From Phycisphaerae bacterium (GTDB taxonomy: Bacteria; Planctomycetota; Phycisphaerae; Phycisphaerales; UBA1924): a stretch of 64,000 nt of DNA. The notes under the pieces were generated by a model. It was not told the DNA's origin, searched no databases, and saw only the letters and a list, made by a program, of their open reading frames with translations. The translations under genes were made by a program, and so were the position numbers. Positions 1 to 9,370 of this stretch are shown one piece after another; position 1 is the first letter of the stretch, and each line of letters starts with the position of its first letter. The DNA lies in assembly GCA_030429705.1 (NCBI GenBank), contig JAUIES010000001.1:806001-870000 (forward strand), written 5' to 3'.

Positions 1-1
1 G

Positions 2-1555
2 GATGGTTCAATCCACACCGCTGCAGACGACCTCGAGGTTTCTGTCTATAGCAGCACCGGCAACTTTGCCGGCCCGCTCGTTTTCACTGGCTACTCGATC
101 GTCACCGGCGGGGGGGACTATCTCGGCTTTACCGGGCTCGAAGACTTCCGAGGAAAAGCGGTCATCATGTTCAGCCACGAGCCCATGGACGAACTCGGGC
201 GCAGCCTGTGGTCAGACAATGGCTGGAGTTTCGCCGCTCCCCTGCACAGAAAAATCAATGCCGTTGTGCGGCGCGGGGCTGCAGCGGTTCTCATCGTCGA
301 GCCGCCGGACCTTGACGAAACGCTCACCGGTTCGCCCGATCCACAAGGACTCACGCGTGCAGAGATGCCGCAGTTTGAGGTGCCGATTGTTCATGTGTCT
401 GATGCACTCGCTGCATCGATCCTCAAAGCCGGCGATCCTGAACACCGTTCACTCTACACGCTCTTCAAGAAATCAAACAAGGAAGGAACGGTCATCGATC
501 TCGAAGGTGTCACGATTGCCCTTCAATCCGCAGTTCACATTCGCCCCGCGATGACCGACAATGTCGGAGGCCTGCTCCCCGGACGCGGCCAACTCGCCGA
601 TGAGTACATCGTGATCGGCGCACACTATGACCACCTGGGTGAGATCAACCCTGACGCGACAAACACCGTCGAGCCGGAGATCTATCCTGGTGCAGATGAC
701 AACGCATCTGGAACAGCGGCCATGCTCACCATGGCATCTGACCTCGCCGAGCATTACAACCAAATGCCCGCCAATCAGGACGCACGATCGATCCTGTTTC
801 TTGCATTCAGTGCTGAAGAACTCGGACTCGTCGGAGCCCGTCACTATGTCGAGCATCCGATTATCCCGATCGATGACCATGTGTTCATGGCCAACTTCGA
901 CATGGTCGGACGGTACAGCACCGACGGACTCCAAATCGGAGGATTGCGTTCGTCAGTCGATTTGCCAACGATTGTCGAACCGCAGCTGCTCACTTCGGGT
1001 GTCCGGACTGCACCCTTCGACCCATCGGCTGCGGATCGATCAGACCATGCAGTCTTCGCCGACAAGGGCGTGCCTTTTCTCGTGTTTTTTACCGGGTTTC
1101 ATCCCGAATACCACTCGCCGTACGACACACCTGACCTCGTGGATGCCGCAGGCATCGAGCGAATCGCTGCCTTTGGCACTGAACTGGTCATCGATCTGGC
1201 AACGCGCCCGCAGCGTCTGGCGTTTGATCGAGCCGCGGTGGGCGGCAACCCGACCGACACGCCCGAAGAGAACGAGGCCGATCAACGGGTGCGCGTTGGG
1301 CTCATTCCGGCTGCCCGTTCATCCGGGCAAGGCATGCTGATTGCCCGCGTCAGTGAGGGCTCTTCCGCTGCACTCGGCGGGCTTCGAAAAGGCGATCGAA
1401 TTACAGCCTGGAATGGCACACCTATTTCGGAGGTCGCAGACTGGACTGCCCTGCTCGATGCGCACAAACCCGGCGACAAAGTCACAGTCGAGTACACACG
1501 AGCCGGTGAAACACAAACGACTGAACTCATCCTTCAATCGCAAGGCGACGAGTGA
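2..1555 (+). CDS. M28-family zinc aminopeptidase with PDZ domain (5' truncated)
   Basis: The open frame runs in from the left edge (first full codon at base 2), so the N-terminus is missing. The first ~150 residues look like a PA (protease-associated) insert. The M28 core follows with the expected di-zinc ligand motifs in order: GAHYDHLG, PGADDNASG, FSAEELG, NFDMVG and EYHSPYDTPD. The last ~90 residues form a PDZ domain (SSAALGGLRKGDRITAWNG). Proteins of this build are exported aminopeptidases that trim peptides outside the cytoplasm, so a signal peptide is expected upstream of the window. The stop overlaps the GTG start of the next gene by 4 bp, which suggests translational coupling. The family call is firm; the substrate is unknown. 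Confidence 0.9.
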   Translation, partial: DGSIHTAADDLEVSVYSSTGNFAGPLVFTGYSIVTGGGDYLGFTGLEDFRGKAVIMFSHEPMDELGRSLWSDNGWSFAAPLHRKINAVVRRGAAAVLIVEPPDLDETLTGSPDPQGLTRAEMPQFEVPIVHVSDALAASILKAGDPEHRSLYTLFKKSNKEGTVIDLEGVTIALQSAVHIRPAMTDNVGGLLPGRGQLADEYIVIGAHYDHLGEINPDATNTVEPEIYPGADDNASGTAAMLTMASDLAEHYNQMPANQDARSILFLAFSAEELGLVGARHYVEHPIIPIDDHVFMANFDMVGRYSTDGLQIGGLRSSVDLPTIVEPQLLTSGVRTAPFDPSAADRSDHAVFADKGVPFLVFFTGFHPEYHSPYDTPDLVDAAGIERIAAFGTELVIDLATRPQRLAFDRAAVGGNPTDTPEENEADQRVRVGLIPAARSSGQGMLIARVSEGSSAALGGLRKGDRITAWNGTPISEVADWTALLDAHKPGDKVTVEYTRAGETQTTELILQSQGDE

Positions 1556-2271
1556 ACGAAGCAACCGTGATCGAACTCGGCGCAGACGCATCGTCGCTCA
1601 TCGTGCACATTGATGCGAGTACACCACGCGCGATCAGCCCGGCAATTGAGACACGATGGCTGTCGCTGTGCACAGACAACCCCCGCCTATTTAATGGTCG
1701 AATCCTCGCATTCCTTGATGCTGATCTCGCAGCACCAAGTGTGCGCGTCTGCATTGATCAATACAAACGCATGGCTGCCCAGACCGCGCAGGCCCCGGAG
1801 GTGATTCAATTTGGCGTGACCGGCATTCTGACGGCCCCCCTCGCGGCCGGTGACCCTGAGTCAGAACATGCGGTACTCATTGGTCAACGATCGAACCAGA
1901 CCCATGTGTATCCCAGTCAATGGGAACTCGCTCCTTCCGGCGGTGTCGATGCCCCGCCGGAAGGCACATCCTCGCTCACAGTGCGTGACATCGCTAAACA
2001 GGTCGAAAAAGAACTTGCCGAAGAAACCGGCTTCGACCCAACAGAAACCTCCATCGAACCGATCGCACTGTGCAACGACCCGGTCGCGCCGAGCATGGAT
2101 GTCGTGTTTCGCATTCGCTTGCATGAACCCCCTCCCCAGCATACACGGACCTGGGAATATGACTCGTTGCAATGGGTGCGCATCAACGATCTCGCTGGCC
2201 ACCTGCGCGATCGACGGATCAAGTTGATCCCGCCGAGCGCAGCCGTCACCCGCTGGCTCGGATGGCAATAG
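1552..2271 (+). CDS. NUDIX hydrolase-like protein
   Basis: This 239-residue protein starts at a GTG that overlaps the peptidase stop (GTGA). A NUDIX box is recognisable around residues 125-165: a Gly-Gly start, then KELAEETGF, which fits the REUXEEXGU core with Arg changed to Lys. The loop between the Gly and the core is longer than the consensus. The sequence before the box (IGQRSNQTHVYPSQWELAPSG is the general style, with a WE-x-P-S-GG turn) resembles NUDIX enzymes acting on nucleoside-diphosphate-linked compounds. The substrate cannot be told. The stop directly abuts the stop of the convergent ABC transporter gene. Confidence 0.75.
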   Translation: MNEATVIELGADASSLIVHIDASTPRAISPAIETRWLSLCTDNPRLFNGRILAFLDADLAAPSVRVCIDQYKRMAAQTAQAPEVIQFGVTGILTAPLAAGDPESEHAVLIGQRSNQTHVYPSQWELAPSGGVDAPPEGTSSLTVRDIAKQVEKELAEETGFDPTETSIEPIALCNDPVAPSMDVVFRIRLHEPPPQHTRTWEYDSLQWVRINDLAGHLRDRRIKLIPPSAAVTRWLGWQ

Positions 2272-4095
2272 TCAACTCGATCCAGCGAGTTGATGCTTTG
2301 CCAACATCTGGTACAAATTGCAGCGTTCAAGCAGCGCCGTGTGCGTACCCTTGTCTTCAATCTTGCCAGCATTCATGACCACAATCTGGTCAGCGGCCAC
2401 AACCGTGCTCAAACGATGGGCCACGATCAAGCAGGTTCGCCCGGCAGAAAATCCGGCGATGGCAGCCGCGATGTTCGATTCGCTCTCAGCGTCGATCATG
2501 CTCGTCGCTTCGTCAAGGATCAGAATCGCCGGATCGCGCAAGATCGCCCGCGCAATCGCCAGCCGTTGCTGCTGCCCGCCGGACAGATTCGACCCACGAT
2601 CCCCGAGGATCGTGTCATAGCCTTCGGGTAGTTTCTCAATAAACTCGTGCGCATGTGCGCGTTTGGCGGCCTCAACAACCGCAGCCTCATCGGCATGCCC
2701 TGCGCCATACGCAATGTTTTGCCGAATGGATTGTCGAAACAACACGGTGTCTTGCGTGACCACACCGATCTGCTGCCGCACGCTCCGCAGATTGACGGTC
2801 GCCACATCCACGCCATCAATATATACCGCTCCTTCGTCAGGATCATACAGCCTCGGCAAGAGTGACAGCAGAGTCGTTTTTCCACATCCATTCGGGCCGA
2901 CAAATGCGATCGTTTGCCCGTGTGATATTTCCAGACTCACGCCGTCAATCGCTGGACCGTCTGCCCCTGGGTAGGTCATTGATACCCCTGCAAACCGAAT
3001 TGACTGGGCGTGCCGCCCGAGTTTGGCGTGCGAGTCCCCCCCTTGTTGCTCAGGCTCCTGTGCGAGCATCTCGTTGATTCGGCCCGCCGCTGCTGATGAT
3101 TGCTGAATGTCATTCACCAAACCAGTCAATGGCTTGAGCGAAGCGCCCGCGACACCAAGCGACGCGATCGCCAGAATAAAACTCGTCTTGTCCAGTTGCC
3201 CATCTTGAATCGCCTTGATCGCCACCAGACAGAGGCCTCCCAGCACAAAGATCGAAAGCACCTCCACCACCGGGCTCGCCAGAGCCCGCGCGTAGCGCAC
3301 CTTCAACATCTCCTGCAAAACACGCTTGTTGATCTTGCCAAAACGACCCGCTTCGTATCGCTCGTTCGTGTGCACTTTCACCACGCGTAGCCCTTGCACC
3401 GCTTCTGAAGCGGCGCCATACAGGTCGGCCTGGCTGCGCAACGCCTCGCGCGAGGCGCGCCGAATTCGTTTACCCAGTTTGCGAATCACCGTGTACATGA
3501 CCGGCGCGACGATCAACGCAACCAGTGTCAAACGCCAGTTGATCGCAAGCGCCGCGACGAGCGCAGCCGCACCCTTGGTGACCTGCGCAACCGCTTTCCC
3601 AAGCAACGCGGTCAAACCCGCGCCAAGTTGCTGTGGGTCATTCACAATTCGACTGATTGCATCCGACGAGCCACGCTCGGCGATCGTACGAAGCGGCAGA
3701 TGAATCACGCGAGAAAACAGCGCTCGACGAAGATCCGCGATCGTCCGCTGCACGACGGTCATCGAAAAATACGCATGCAGAAAATTGGCAGTGGCACCAA
3801 GCAGCGTCAAAAGCCCGAGTCCAATCAAAATCCACACAACCGCGACAAACTCGCCAGCCGGCAACCCGTCGATCCAAGTCTGCGGTATCCGACCATCGAT
3901 CAAGTCAGTGGCATTGAGTTCGGAAGCCAGTTCAGGTAGCCCCCGGCCCTCACCCAGCACATTGTCGAGCACCGGGCCGATTCCCACGATCCCGGCACCC
4001 AGACCGGCAGCCGACAGAATCGCCATCGCGATCGATGCCGCGAGTAGCCGGCGATAGTGCAGCATTCGTCGGGCCAAGACCCAAAAGTCATCCAT
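2272..4095 (-). CDS. ABC exporter, fused permease and ATPase (MsbA-like)
   Basis: About 607 residues. The N-terminal half holds the six-helix type I exporter membrane domain. The C-terminal half is the nucleotide-binding domain, with Walker A GPNGCGKTT, signature LSGGQQQR, Walker B ILILDEAT and an H-loop IVAHRLST. I chose the ATG at 4095 (MDDFWVLARRML) over a start 25 codons further out because the extra residues do not resemble the family. It would work as a homodimer in the inner membrane. MsbA-type exporters flip lipid A, lipid-linked sugars or drugs. It is divergent from a UDP-sugar dehydrogenase and next to a glycan locus, so a lipid-linked glycan is a reasonable guess but not shown. Confidence 0.88.
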   Translation of the reverse strand: MDDFWVLARRMLHYRRLLAASIAMAILSAAGLGAGIVGIGPVLDNVLGEGRGLPELASELNATDLIDGRIPQTWIDGLPAGEFVAVVWILIGLGLLTLLGATANFLHAYFSMTVVQRTIADLRRALFSRVIHLPLRTIAERGSSDAISRIVNDPQQLGAGLTALLGKAVAQVTKGAAALVAALAINWRLTLVALIVAPVMYTVIRKLGKRIRRASREALRSQADLYGAASEAVQGLRVVKVHTNERYEAGRFGKINKRVLQEMLKVRYARALASPVVEVLSIFVLGGLCLVAIKAIQDGQLDKTSFILAIASLGVAGASLKPLTGLVNDIQQSSAAAGRINEMLAQEPEQQGGDSHAKLGRHAQSIRFAGVSMTYPGADGPAIDGVSLEISHGQTIAFVGPNGCGKTTLLSLLPRLYDPDEGAVYIDGVDVATVNLRSVRQQIGVVTQDTVLFRQSIRQNIAYGAGHADEAAVVEAAKRAHAHEFIEKLPEGYDTILGDRGSNLSGGQQQRLAIARAILRDPAILILDEATSMIDAESESNIAAAIAGFSAGRTCLIVAHRLSTVVAADQIVVMNAGKIEDKGTHTALLERCNLYQMLAKHQLAGSS

Positions 4096-4201
4096 CCGGT
4101 CGGTTCTCTTCCATCGAAAGCGGCGTGAACTGGGCTCGGATCCTACGCTCCAAACCGGCACGGTCTTCAATCGGCCGGAATGCCCTCAGACGCAGGGGCC
4201 G

Positions 4202-4207
4202 TACAAT
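4202..4207 (+). promoter_or_regulatory. Possible -10 element for the UDP-sugar dehydrogenase gene
   Basis: TACAAT lies 32 bp before the chosen ATG at 4240, in the 144-bp divergent region. No good -35 box is seen at 17 bp (the hexamer there is AATGCC), so this rests on the -10 match only. Confidence 0.25.
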
Positions 4208-4239
4208 AGAAGAGACTTGTGCTCACAGGGGACTTCCGT

Positions 4240-5610
4240 ATGACGCAGATGACCGCGACCGGTTCAGAAATTGAACTCAAAAAGACGCTGGATACATGCA
4301 ATATGATCCAAACGAAACTTGAGAATCGCACCGCATGCATCGGCATCGTCGGCCTCGGATATGTCGGGCTCCCGCTCGTCGAAGCCGTCCACAACGCCGG
4401 ATACAAAGTCGTCGGCTTCGATGTCGATCAAACCAAAATCGACAAACTCAATGCCGGTCAGAGTTACCTCAAGCATCTTGGCGATGATCTCGTCGCCAGC
4501 CTCGTCGATTCCGACCGGTTCAAAGCCACCGCAACCGAAACAGATCTCGCAGAAGCCGATGTCGTCGTTCTGTGTGTACCAACGCCGCTCGGCAAGCACC
4601 GCGAACCAGACCTCAGTTTTGTCGTCAAGAGCACCGAACTCGCTGCGCGCACACTGCGCCGAGGCCAACTCGTCGTCCTCGAATCAACCACCTACCCCGG
4701 CACCACACGCGACGAGATGATGCCCATCCTCGAACGCACCGGGCTCAAATGTGGCGTTGACTTCTTTCTCGCGTACAGCCCTGAGCGTGAAGACCCGGGC
4801 CGAGCCGGCGTCTCGACCAGCCAGATCCCCAAACTCGTCGGCGGCGTCGATGAAAACTCGACTGACCTCGCCATGGCGTTCTACACCAAGGTCATCGAAC
4901 GCGTCCACCGCGTCGAGTCCGCCGAAATCGCAGAAGCCGCCAAACTGCTCGAAAACATCTACCGCGCCGTCAATATCGCACTGGTCAATGAACTCAAGGT
5001 CATCCTCGACCGCCTCGGCATTGACATCTGGAAAGTCGTTGACGCCGCCGCCACCAAGCCGTTCGGGTTTCAGGCGTTCTACCCCGGACCCGGCCTCGGC
5101 GGGCACTGCATCCCGATCGACCCGTTCTATCTCACCTGGAAAGCCAAAGAGACCGGCTATTCGACCAAGTTCATCGAACTCGCTGGCGAGATCAACTCGC
5201 AGATGCCAAGTTATGTCGTCTCGCGCGTGGCCGAAGCGCTGAACCAGGTTGCCAAGCCCATCCGTGGCTCGCGCATCCTCATGCTCGGCATCGCGTACAA
5301 GCCCAATGTCGATGATGTCCGTGAATCGCCCGCTGCCGAGATCATCGAGCAACTCGTGCACCACGGCGCCGAACTGCAATACCACGACCCCCACTGCGCC
5401 ACATTCCCCGAAATGCGCAAGCACCACATCGATCTCAAGAGCGTCGAACTGACCGCCGAAGAAATCGAATCTGCCGATTGCGTACTCATCGTCACCGACC
5501 ATGACCGCGTCAACTACGACCTCGTCGGCCAGCACGCCTCGCTCATCGTCGACACGCGCAACGCCATGGCCAATGTCAAGGGCGTCACCGGCCACATCGT
5601 CAAAGCCTGA
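4240..5610 (+). CDS. wbpA: UDP-N-acetylglucosamine 6-dehydrogenase type (WbpA-like nucleotide-sugar dehydrogenase)
   Basis: This 456-residue protein oxidises C6 of a UDP-N-acetylhexosamine to the uronic acid with two NAD+. It shows the N-terminal Rossmann fingerprint (VGLGYVGLP), the central dimerisation helix with NIYRAVNIALVNE, the catalytic cysteine in PGPGLGGHCIPIDPFYL, and the C-terminal UDP-binding domain (GIAYKPNVDDVRESPA). The PGLGGHCIPIDPFYLTWK form is typical of the WbpA/TviB group rather than UDP-glucose dehydrogenases. The ATG at 4240 is preferred over the GTG at 4219 because AGGGGA lies 7-8 bases before it. It faces the wbpB/D/E-like operon, with 32 bp between the convergent stops. 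The exact substrate (GlcNAc or GalNAc form) is inferred from the neighbours. Confidence 0.9.
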   Translation: MTQMTATGSEIELKKTLDTCNMIQTKLENRTACIGIVGLGYVGLPLVEAVHNAGYKVVGFDVDQTKIDKLNAGQSYLKHLGDDLVASLVDSDRFKATATETDLAEADVVVLCVPTPLGKHREPDLSFVVKSTELAARTLRRGQLVVLESTTYPGTTRDEMMPILERTGLKCGVDFFLAYSPEREDPGRAGVSTSQIPKLVGGVDENSTDLAMAFYTKVIERVHRVESAEIAEAAKLLENIYRAVNIALVNELKVILDRLGIDIWKVVDAAATKPFGFQAFYPGPGLGGHCIPIDPFYLTWKAKETGYSTKFIELAGEINSQMPSYVVSRVAEALNQVAKPIRGSRILMLGIAYKPNVDDVRESPAAEIIEQLVHHGAELQYHDPHCATFPEMRKHHIDLKSVELTAEEIESADCVLIVTDHDRVNYDLVGQHASLIVDTRNAMANVKGVTGHIVKA

Positions 5611-5642
5611 TCAGTCTGAAAAAGCGCAACTCGTCGAGCGAT

Positions 5643-6938
5643 CTACAAACACCGCGTCTGAACACCGACACCAGCCAGATGTTCGCCGATGGCGACCATG
5701 CGGGTCGCTTGATGTTCGCGCGAGTACGCCGCGATCGCGTCATCGTCGCGTGAAAATGTCATCGCGTCTTGCATCGTTTCGGCATCGCGACACTTGATCA
5801 GTCGTTCAAGCGCCGATGTGATGTCAACATCCGTCGGCGTGCTTTGCCCGCGACCGGTTCGCTCGACCAAAGCGCCGACACACCCGTGCTGACCGATCAC
5901 CAGAATCGGAGCCGAAGCCCGCAAATATTCAAAGATCTTGCCGCTAAGCACACCATCGCCCGATCCGACAAACTCGATCGCCAGCAAGGCATTCGCATCG
6001 CGCTGCAGCCGCAGCGACTCTGGACGCGACACCTGCCCACGATGCTCGATCGCACCCGGAACGCCCGCAGCCTTCGCCTGCTCGTGCCAGTACGCCCCCC
6101 CACTGCCGGCCACCACAACCTTGACGCGACGGCCGAGTTCGCCAAGCGCCGCAATCGCCCGGAACACCGGCGATGCATCCTGAGGCCCCGGATAAATCGA
6201 CCCGGTATAAACGAGCCGCGCAACGCCATCTTCAGGAAACACCGGCAAGGGATCAACCGGTTCAGGTTCATGCTCAAAGTACCCGTTATAGATCACATGC
6301 ACGCGCGGCGCCCCGCTCTCCCGCAGCTGCTCACACAATGGCTCACTTACGGTCGTCACCGCGTCGGCCTGCGCCAGGATCCGTCGCTCAAGCGTCCGCT
6401 CGCGCAGTGTAAACGGATACAACCCGCGAAATCGATGATTCTCCGTCCAGAGATCGCGGAAGTCTGCAATCCAGCGCCCACGCATCCCCCCCATGCGCAG
6501 CGCCGTCAAGTGGGCCGTATATGGACCAGACGAACTGACCACCAGATTCCAGGGCCCGCGCTCGCTCGCCCAGGCGGCCGCCGGCTTGACCCATGCATCA
6601 GTCATGTCCGGCATGCGCACCGAACTGAACACGCCCGTCCGCTCCTTCATCGACCGCAGCAACCCGCCGCTCGTCGTGTCACCGGGCGCGTGGACTTCTG
6701 TCTCGTGCGCGTGAGACCTGCGTACATGATCGAGCAACGGCCGCCCCTTGGCGGCAACTTCTGCCACCGCGACCCGCTGGTCAGCCAACCCCAGCCCCTG
6801 TTGATCGGCACGCTTGACAGTGGTCAACACCGTGACCTCATGCCCGGCATCGGCAAACCCCGTCGCAAGTGACCACGCACGCAGCGAACCAACGCTCAAG
6901 AGCGGCGGAAAATAAGGCGAAACAATCAGCACACGCAT
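5643..6938 (-). CDS. Glycosyltransferase family 4 protein
   Basis: This 431-residue protein has the two-Rossmann GT-B layout. It opens with MRVLIVSPYFPPLLSVGS, has a linker segment (IADFRDLWTENHRF) and a C-terminal donor-binding part with VYTGSIYPGPQD and a GVLSGKIFEYLRAS motif, where the acidic residue contacts the nucleotide sugar in GT4 enzymes. It would add a sugar from a nucleotide donor to a lipid-linked glycan on the cytoplasmic side. The start is well supported: GGGAGG sits 6 bases before the ATG, and the reading frame overlaps the end of the upstream GT4 gene by 13 bp. It is the last gene of the five-gene operon. Donor and acceptor are unknown. Confidence 0.85.
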   Translation of the reverse strand: MRVLIVSPYFPPLLSVGSLRAWSLATGFADAGHEVTVLTTVKRADQQGLGLADQRVAVAEVAAKGRPLLDHVRRSHAHETEVHAPGDTTSGGLLRSMKERTGVFSSVRMPDMTDAWVKPAAAWASERGPWNLVVSSSGPYTAHLTALRMGGMRGRWIADFRDLWTENHRFRGLYPFTLRERTLERRILAQADAVTTVSEPLCEQLRESGAPRVHVIYNGYFEHEPEPVDPLPVFPEDGVARLVYTGSIYPGPQDASPVFRAIAALGELGRRVKVVVAGSGGAYWHEQAKAAGVPGAIEHRGQVSRPESLRLQRDANALLAIEFVGSGDGVLSGKIFEYLRASAPILVIGQHGCVGALVERTGRGQSTPTDVDITSALERLIKCRDAETMQDAMTFSRDDDAIAAYSREHQATRMVAIGEHLAGVGVQTRCL

Positions 6939-8122
6939 GGCATGCCTCCCGTCCCGCCAGTATACAACAACTCCAGCCGATCCAAATACTTTTCTATTGA
7001 ACGACTCGCTAGATACGCTGTCGCGTCAATCGTGACCCCCCCACCAAGGTGGGTTTCAATTGCCCGTTCCAAGCCCAAACGCGTGCTCGTGTCATCAAAT
7101 GGGTCGAAAACCAGCCCAACACCCGACTCCTCAACAATTTCTGGCATACCGCCAAGATTGCCAACCAGAAGTCCTGTCCCGCACGCAAGCGCCTCGAACA
7201 TGGACGAAGGAGCATTCTCACTGCAGCGAGATGGCAATACCAGCACATCTGCCCGCGCGATGTGTTCGACAGCCGCTCGCGAACTGACCCGACCATGAAA
7301 CACCACCCGATCGTCAAGCCCGCACGCCGTCACGACCGCCCGAACTCGATCCAACTCGCGGCCATCACCCACCACCGCCAGCGTCCAACCCTCGATCCCG
7401 GCGACAGATTCGACGAACGGTGCCAATCCCTTCTCAGGCTCGACCCGCCCGCAAAACACCAGCCGAAGGTTCGATCGATCCGGCTCGATCGTTCTGGGGG
7501 GGATCACATCCGGAAGCGGATCCGGAATCCGCACACAAGGCACGCCGGTGGCTCGAAGCGACCGTTCAAGGAATGCACTGGCGCAGATCACAGCATCCAG
7601 ACATCGCCAACGCCGGTGCCATTGATAATTCCACGCGTGTTGCGCCGCTTTGAGTACACTGTGCGCCCACGAGCGTTCGTCCCACCGTGTCAGCCACAGC
7701 GCGCGACCCGCAACTAATTTCGCCTGGTCGTGCAAGTGATCGTGCAGCGTTCGCCCGCCTCGCCCATAAACCTGCATCGCTGCGTTCGGACACACAAGGT
7801 GCGCATCCGCACAAGTCATCACAACGCGCGTAGGACGCCCCCGCCTCCAGTCATGCGCTTCTGCAAGCACCGCCGGCGAGAGTTCGTGATACACATTGAA
7901 AAAGTGCACAACATCAGGCTCGATGTCATCCAGTCGTGCCCGAAGCATGCGCCGAGCCCGGCGACTCTCCAGATATCCCAAAGGCCATCGGCGACCACCA
8001 ACATCGTCCCGCGTCAACACCTCGACCCGGTGCCCGCGCGAGCGCAACCCAACCGCTGTGCGGTGCATCACCTGCTCGCACCCGCCGGCCTCTCGATAGT
8101 CATTGACGAGCAGGACGCGCAC
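6926..8122 (-). CDS. Glycosyltransferase family 4 protein
   Basis: This 398-residue GT-B enzyme starts with VRVLLVNDYREAGGCEQV (GTG start, GGAGG 5 bases upstream). The C-terminal half has LVFCGRVEPEKG, VVGDGRELDRV, VLPSRCSENAPSSMFEALACG and a GLVFDP stretch. These match the GT4 donor site, with Glu of the E-x7-E region in SMFEALACG. It lies 17 bp after the aminotransferase gene and overlaps the next GT4 gene by 13 bp, so the three are co-transcribed. It probably transfers one of the sugars of the glycan repeat; linkage and donor are not predictable. Confidence 0.87.
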   Translation of the reverse strand: MRVLLVNDYREAGGCEQVMHRTAVGLRSRGHRVEVLTRDDVGGRRWPLGYLESRRARRMLRARLDDIEPDVVHFFNVYHELSPAVLAEAHDWRRGRPTRVVMTCADAHLVCPNAAMQVYGRGGRTLHDHLHDQAKLVAGRALWLTRWDERSWAHSVLKAAQHAWNYQWHRRWRCLDAVICASAFLERSLRATGVPCVRIPDPLPDVIPPRTIEPDRSNLRLVFCGRVEPEKGLAPFVESVAGIEGWTLAVVGDGRELDRVRAVVTACGLDDRVVFHGRVSSRAAVEHIARADVLVLPSRCSENAPSSMFEALACGTGLLVGNLGGMPEIVEESGVGLVFDPFDDTSTRLGLERAIETHLGGGVTIDATAYLASRSIEKYLDRLELLYTGGTGGMPCVC

Positions 8123-8139
8123 CGGCGCCTCCAGCCGCG

Positions 8140-9336
8140 TCAGGCGGTCACCGGTGAACGCTCGTTCACAAACGCCACCACTGTATTGACCACATGCGCC
8201 TTCTGCTCAGCGTTCAACTCAGGATAGATCGGAAGTGCGATCGTCTCCGCAGCTGCCGACTCGGACTCAGGCAACGAGCCCGGCGCATTCTGGCCGAGAT
8301 ACGCAAAGCACTCCTGCATGTGCAGCGGCACGGGGTAGTAAATCTCCGTCCCGATACCCTGCTCCGTCAAATGTGCACGCAGGTCATCACGCACATCGGC
8401 GGGCACGCGGATGATGTACTGGTTGTACACATGTCGCGCCGGACTCGAAGCCGCGGCCGGTGTCCGCAATTGCAACCCATCGCCACCGAGCGGCGTCGCG
8501 GATGTCTTGGCACCCGCAGCCAAAAACGCATCGTCATAATACTTCGCGTTCTCGGCGCGACCATCGTGCCACGCTTCGAGGTGACGCAGTTTCACGCGAA
8601 GCACAGCAGCCTGCAACGCATCGAGTCGGCTGTTCAAACCAATGACCGAATGGTAATACTTGGGCTTGCCACCATGCAGACGAAGAATGCCGAGTTTGGC
8701 AGCCAACGCGTCATCGTTCGTGGTCATGATGCCGCCGTCGCCAAAGCCGCCGAGGTTCTTCGACGGGAAGAAACTGAAACACCCGATCGTGCCACGGGTG
8801 CCGACCATGGTCCCGGTCGTGTCTTTGGTCCCGATTGCCTGCGCCGCATCTTCAATCACCGGCACGCCGAACTCTTCACCGAGTGCGACATAGGCATCCA
8901 TATCCACCGCCTGACCGTACAAGTGCACGGGCATGATGGCTTTCAAGTTGGTGCACTTCTTCGCCAGTTCACGGACATGGTTCGGATCCATGTTGTAAGT
9001 CACCGGATCGATATCTGCGTAGATCGGCTTCACACTCAGACGAGCGAGTGAACCACCCGTCGCAAAGAAGGTGTACGAAGGGCAAATCACTTCATCGCCC
9101 GGACCGATGTCGAGCGCCATCGCCGCTACAAGAATCGCATCTGAACCAGACGCGCACCCGATGGCATACTTCGCGCCGGTATAGGCAGCGATCTCATCTT
9201 CAAGACCCTTGACCTCCGGACCCATGATGAACCACTGATCTTCGACAACCTTGCGAATCACCGGTTCAATTTCGTCACGCAGCGTTGCATACTGGGCTTT
9301 CAGATCAAGCAACGGCACATTCGTTTTCTGGCTCAT
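8140..9336 (-). CDS. wbpE: DegT/DnrJ/EryC1/StrS aminotransferase (WbpE-like)
   Basis: This 398-residue PLP-dependent sugar aminotransferase has the expected landmarks: SGSDAI phosphate-binding turn, PSYTFFAT, VIEDAAQAIG with the PLP-stacking Asp, and the Schiff-base lysine in FFPSKNLGG. The MSQKTNVP start at 9336 has GGAG six bases upstream; a TTG four codons earlier overlaps that site and is less likely. In the Pseudomonas and Bordetella pathway WbpE aminates the 3-keto intermediate made by WbpB, using glutamate. It lies 34 bp behind the acetyltransferase and 17 bp ahead of a glycosyltransferase. Family is certain; the WbpE role is inferred from neighbours. Confidence 0.9.
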   Translation of the reverse strand: MSQKTNVPLLDLKAQYATLRDEIEPVIRKVVEDQWFIMGPEVKGLEDEIAAYTGAKYAIGCASGSDAILVAAMALDIGPGDEVICPSYTFFATGGSLARLSVKPIYADIDPVTYNMDPNHVRELAKKCTNLKAIMPVHLYGQAVDMDAYVALGEEFGVPVIEDAAQAIGTKDTTGTMVGTRGTIGCFSFFPSKNLGGFGDGGIMTTNDDALAAKLGILRLHGGKPKYYHSVIGLNSRLDALQAAVLRVKLRHLEAWHDGRAENAKYYDDAFLAAGAKTSATPLGGDGLQLRTPAAASSPARHVYNQYIIRVPADVRDDLRAHLTEQGIGTEIYYPVPLHMQECFAYLGQNAPGSLPESESAAAETIALPIYPELNAEQKAHVVNTVVAFVNERSPVTA

Positions 9337-9370
9337 CAGCATCTCCAATCAATCAGCATCAACCGCAGGT

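Noticed and set aside
4684-5595. Long leftward open frame (about 300 codons) opposite the UDP-sugar dehydrogenase gene
   Set aside because: It mirrors the codon bias of the real gene and its product is Asp/Gly/Val-rich without any domain.
5769-6872. Rightward open frame of ~370 codons opposite the GT4 genes
   Set aside because: Arg/His/Pro-rich antisense translation of a well-supported glycosyltransferase.
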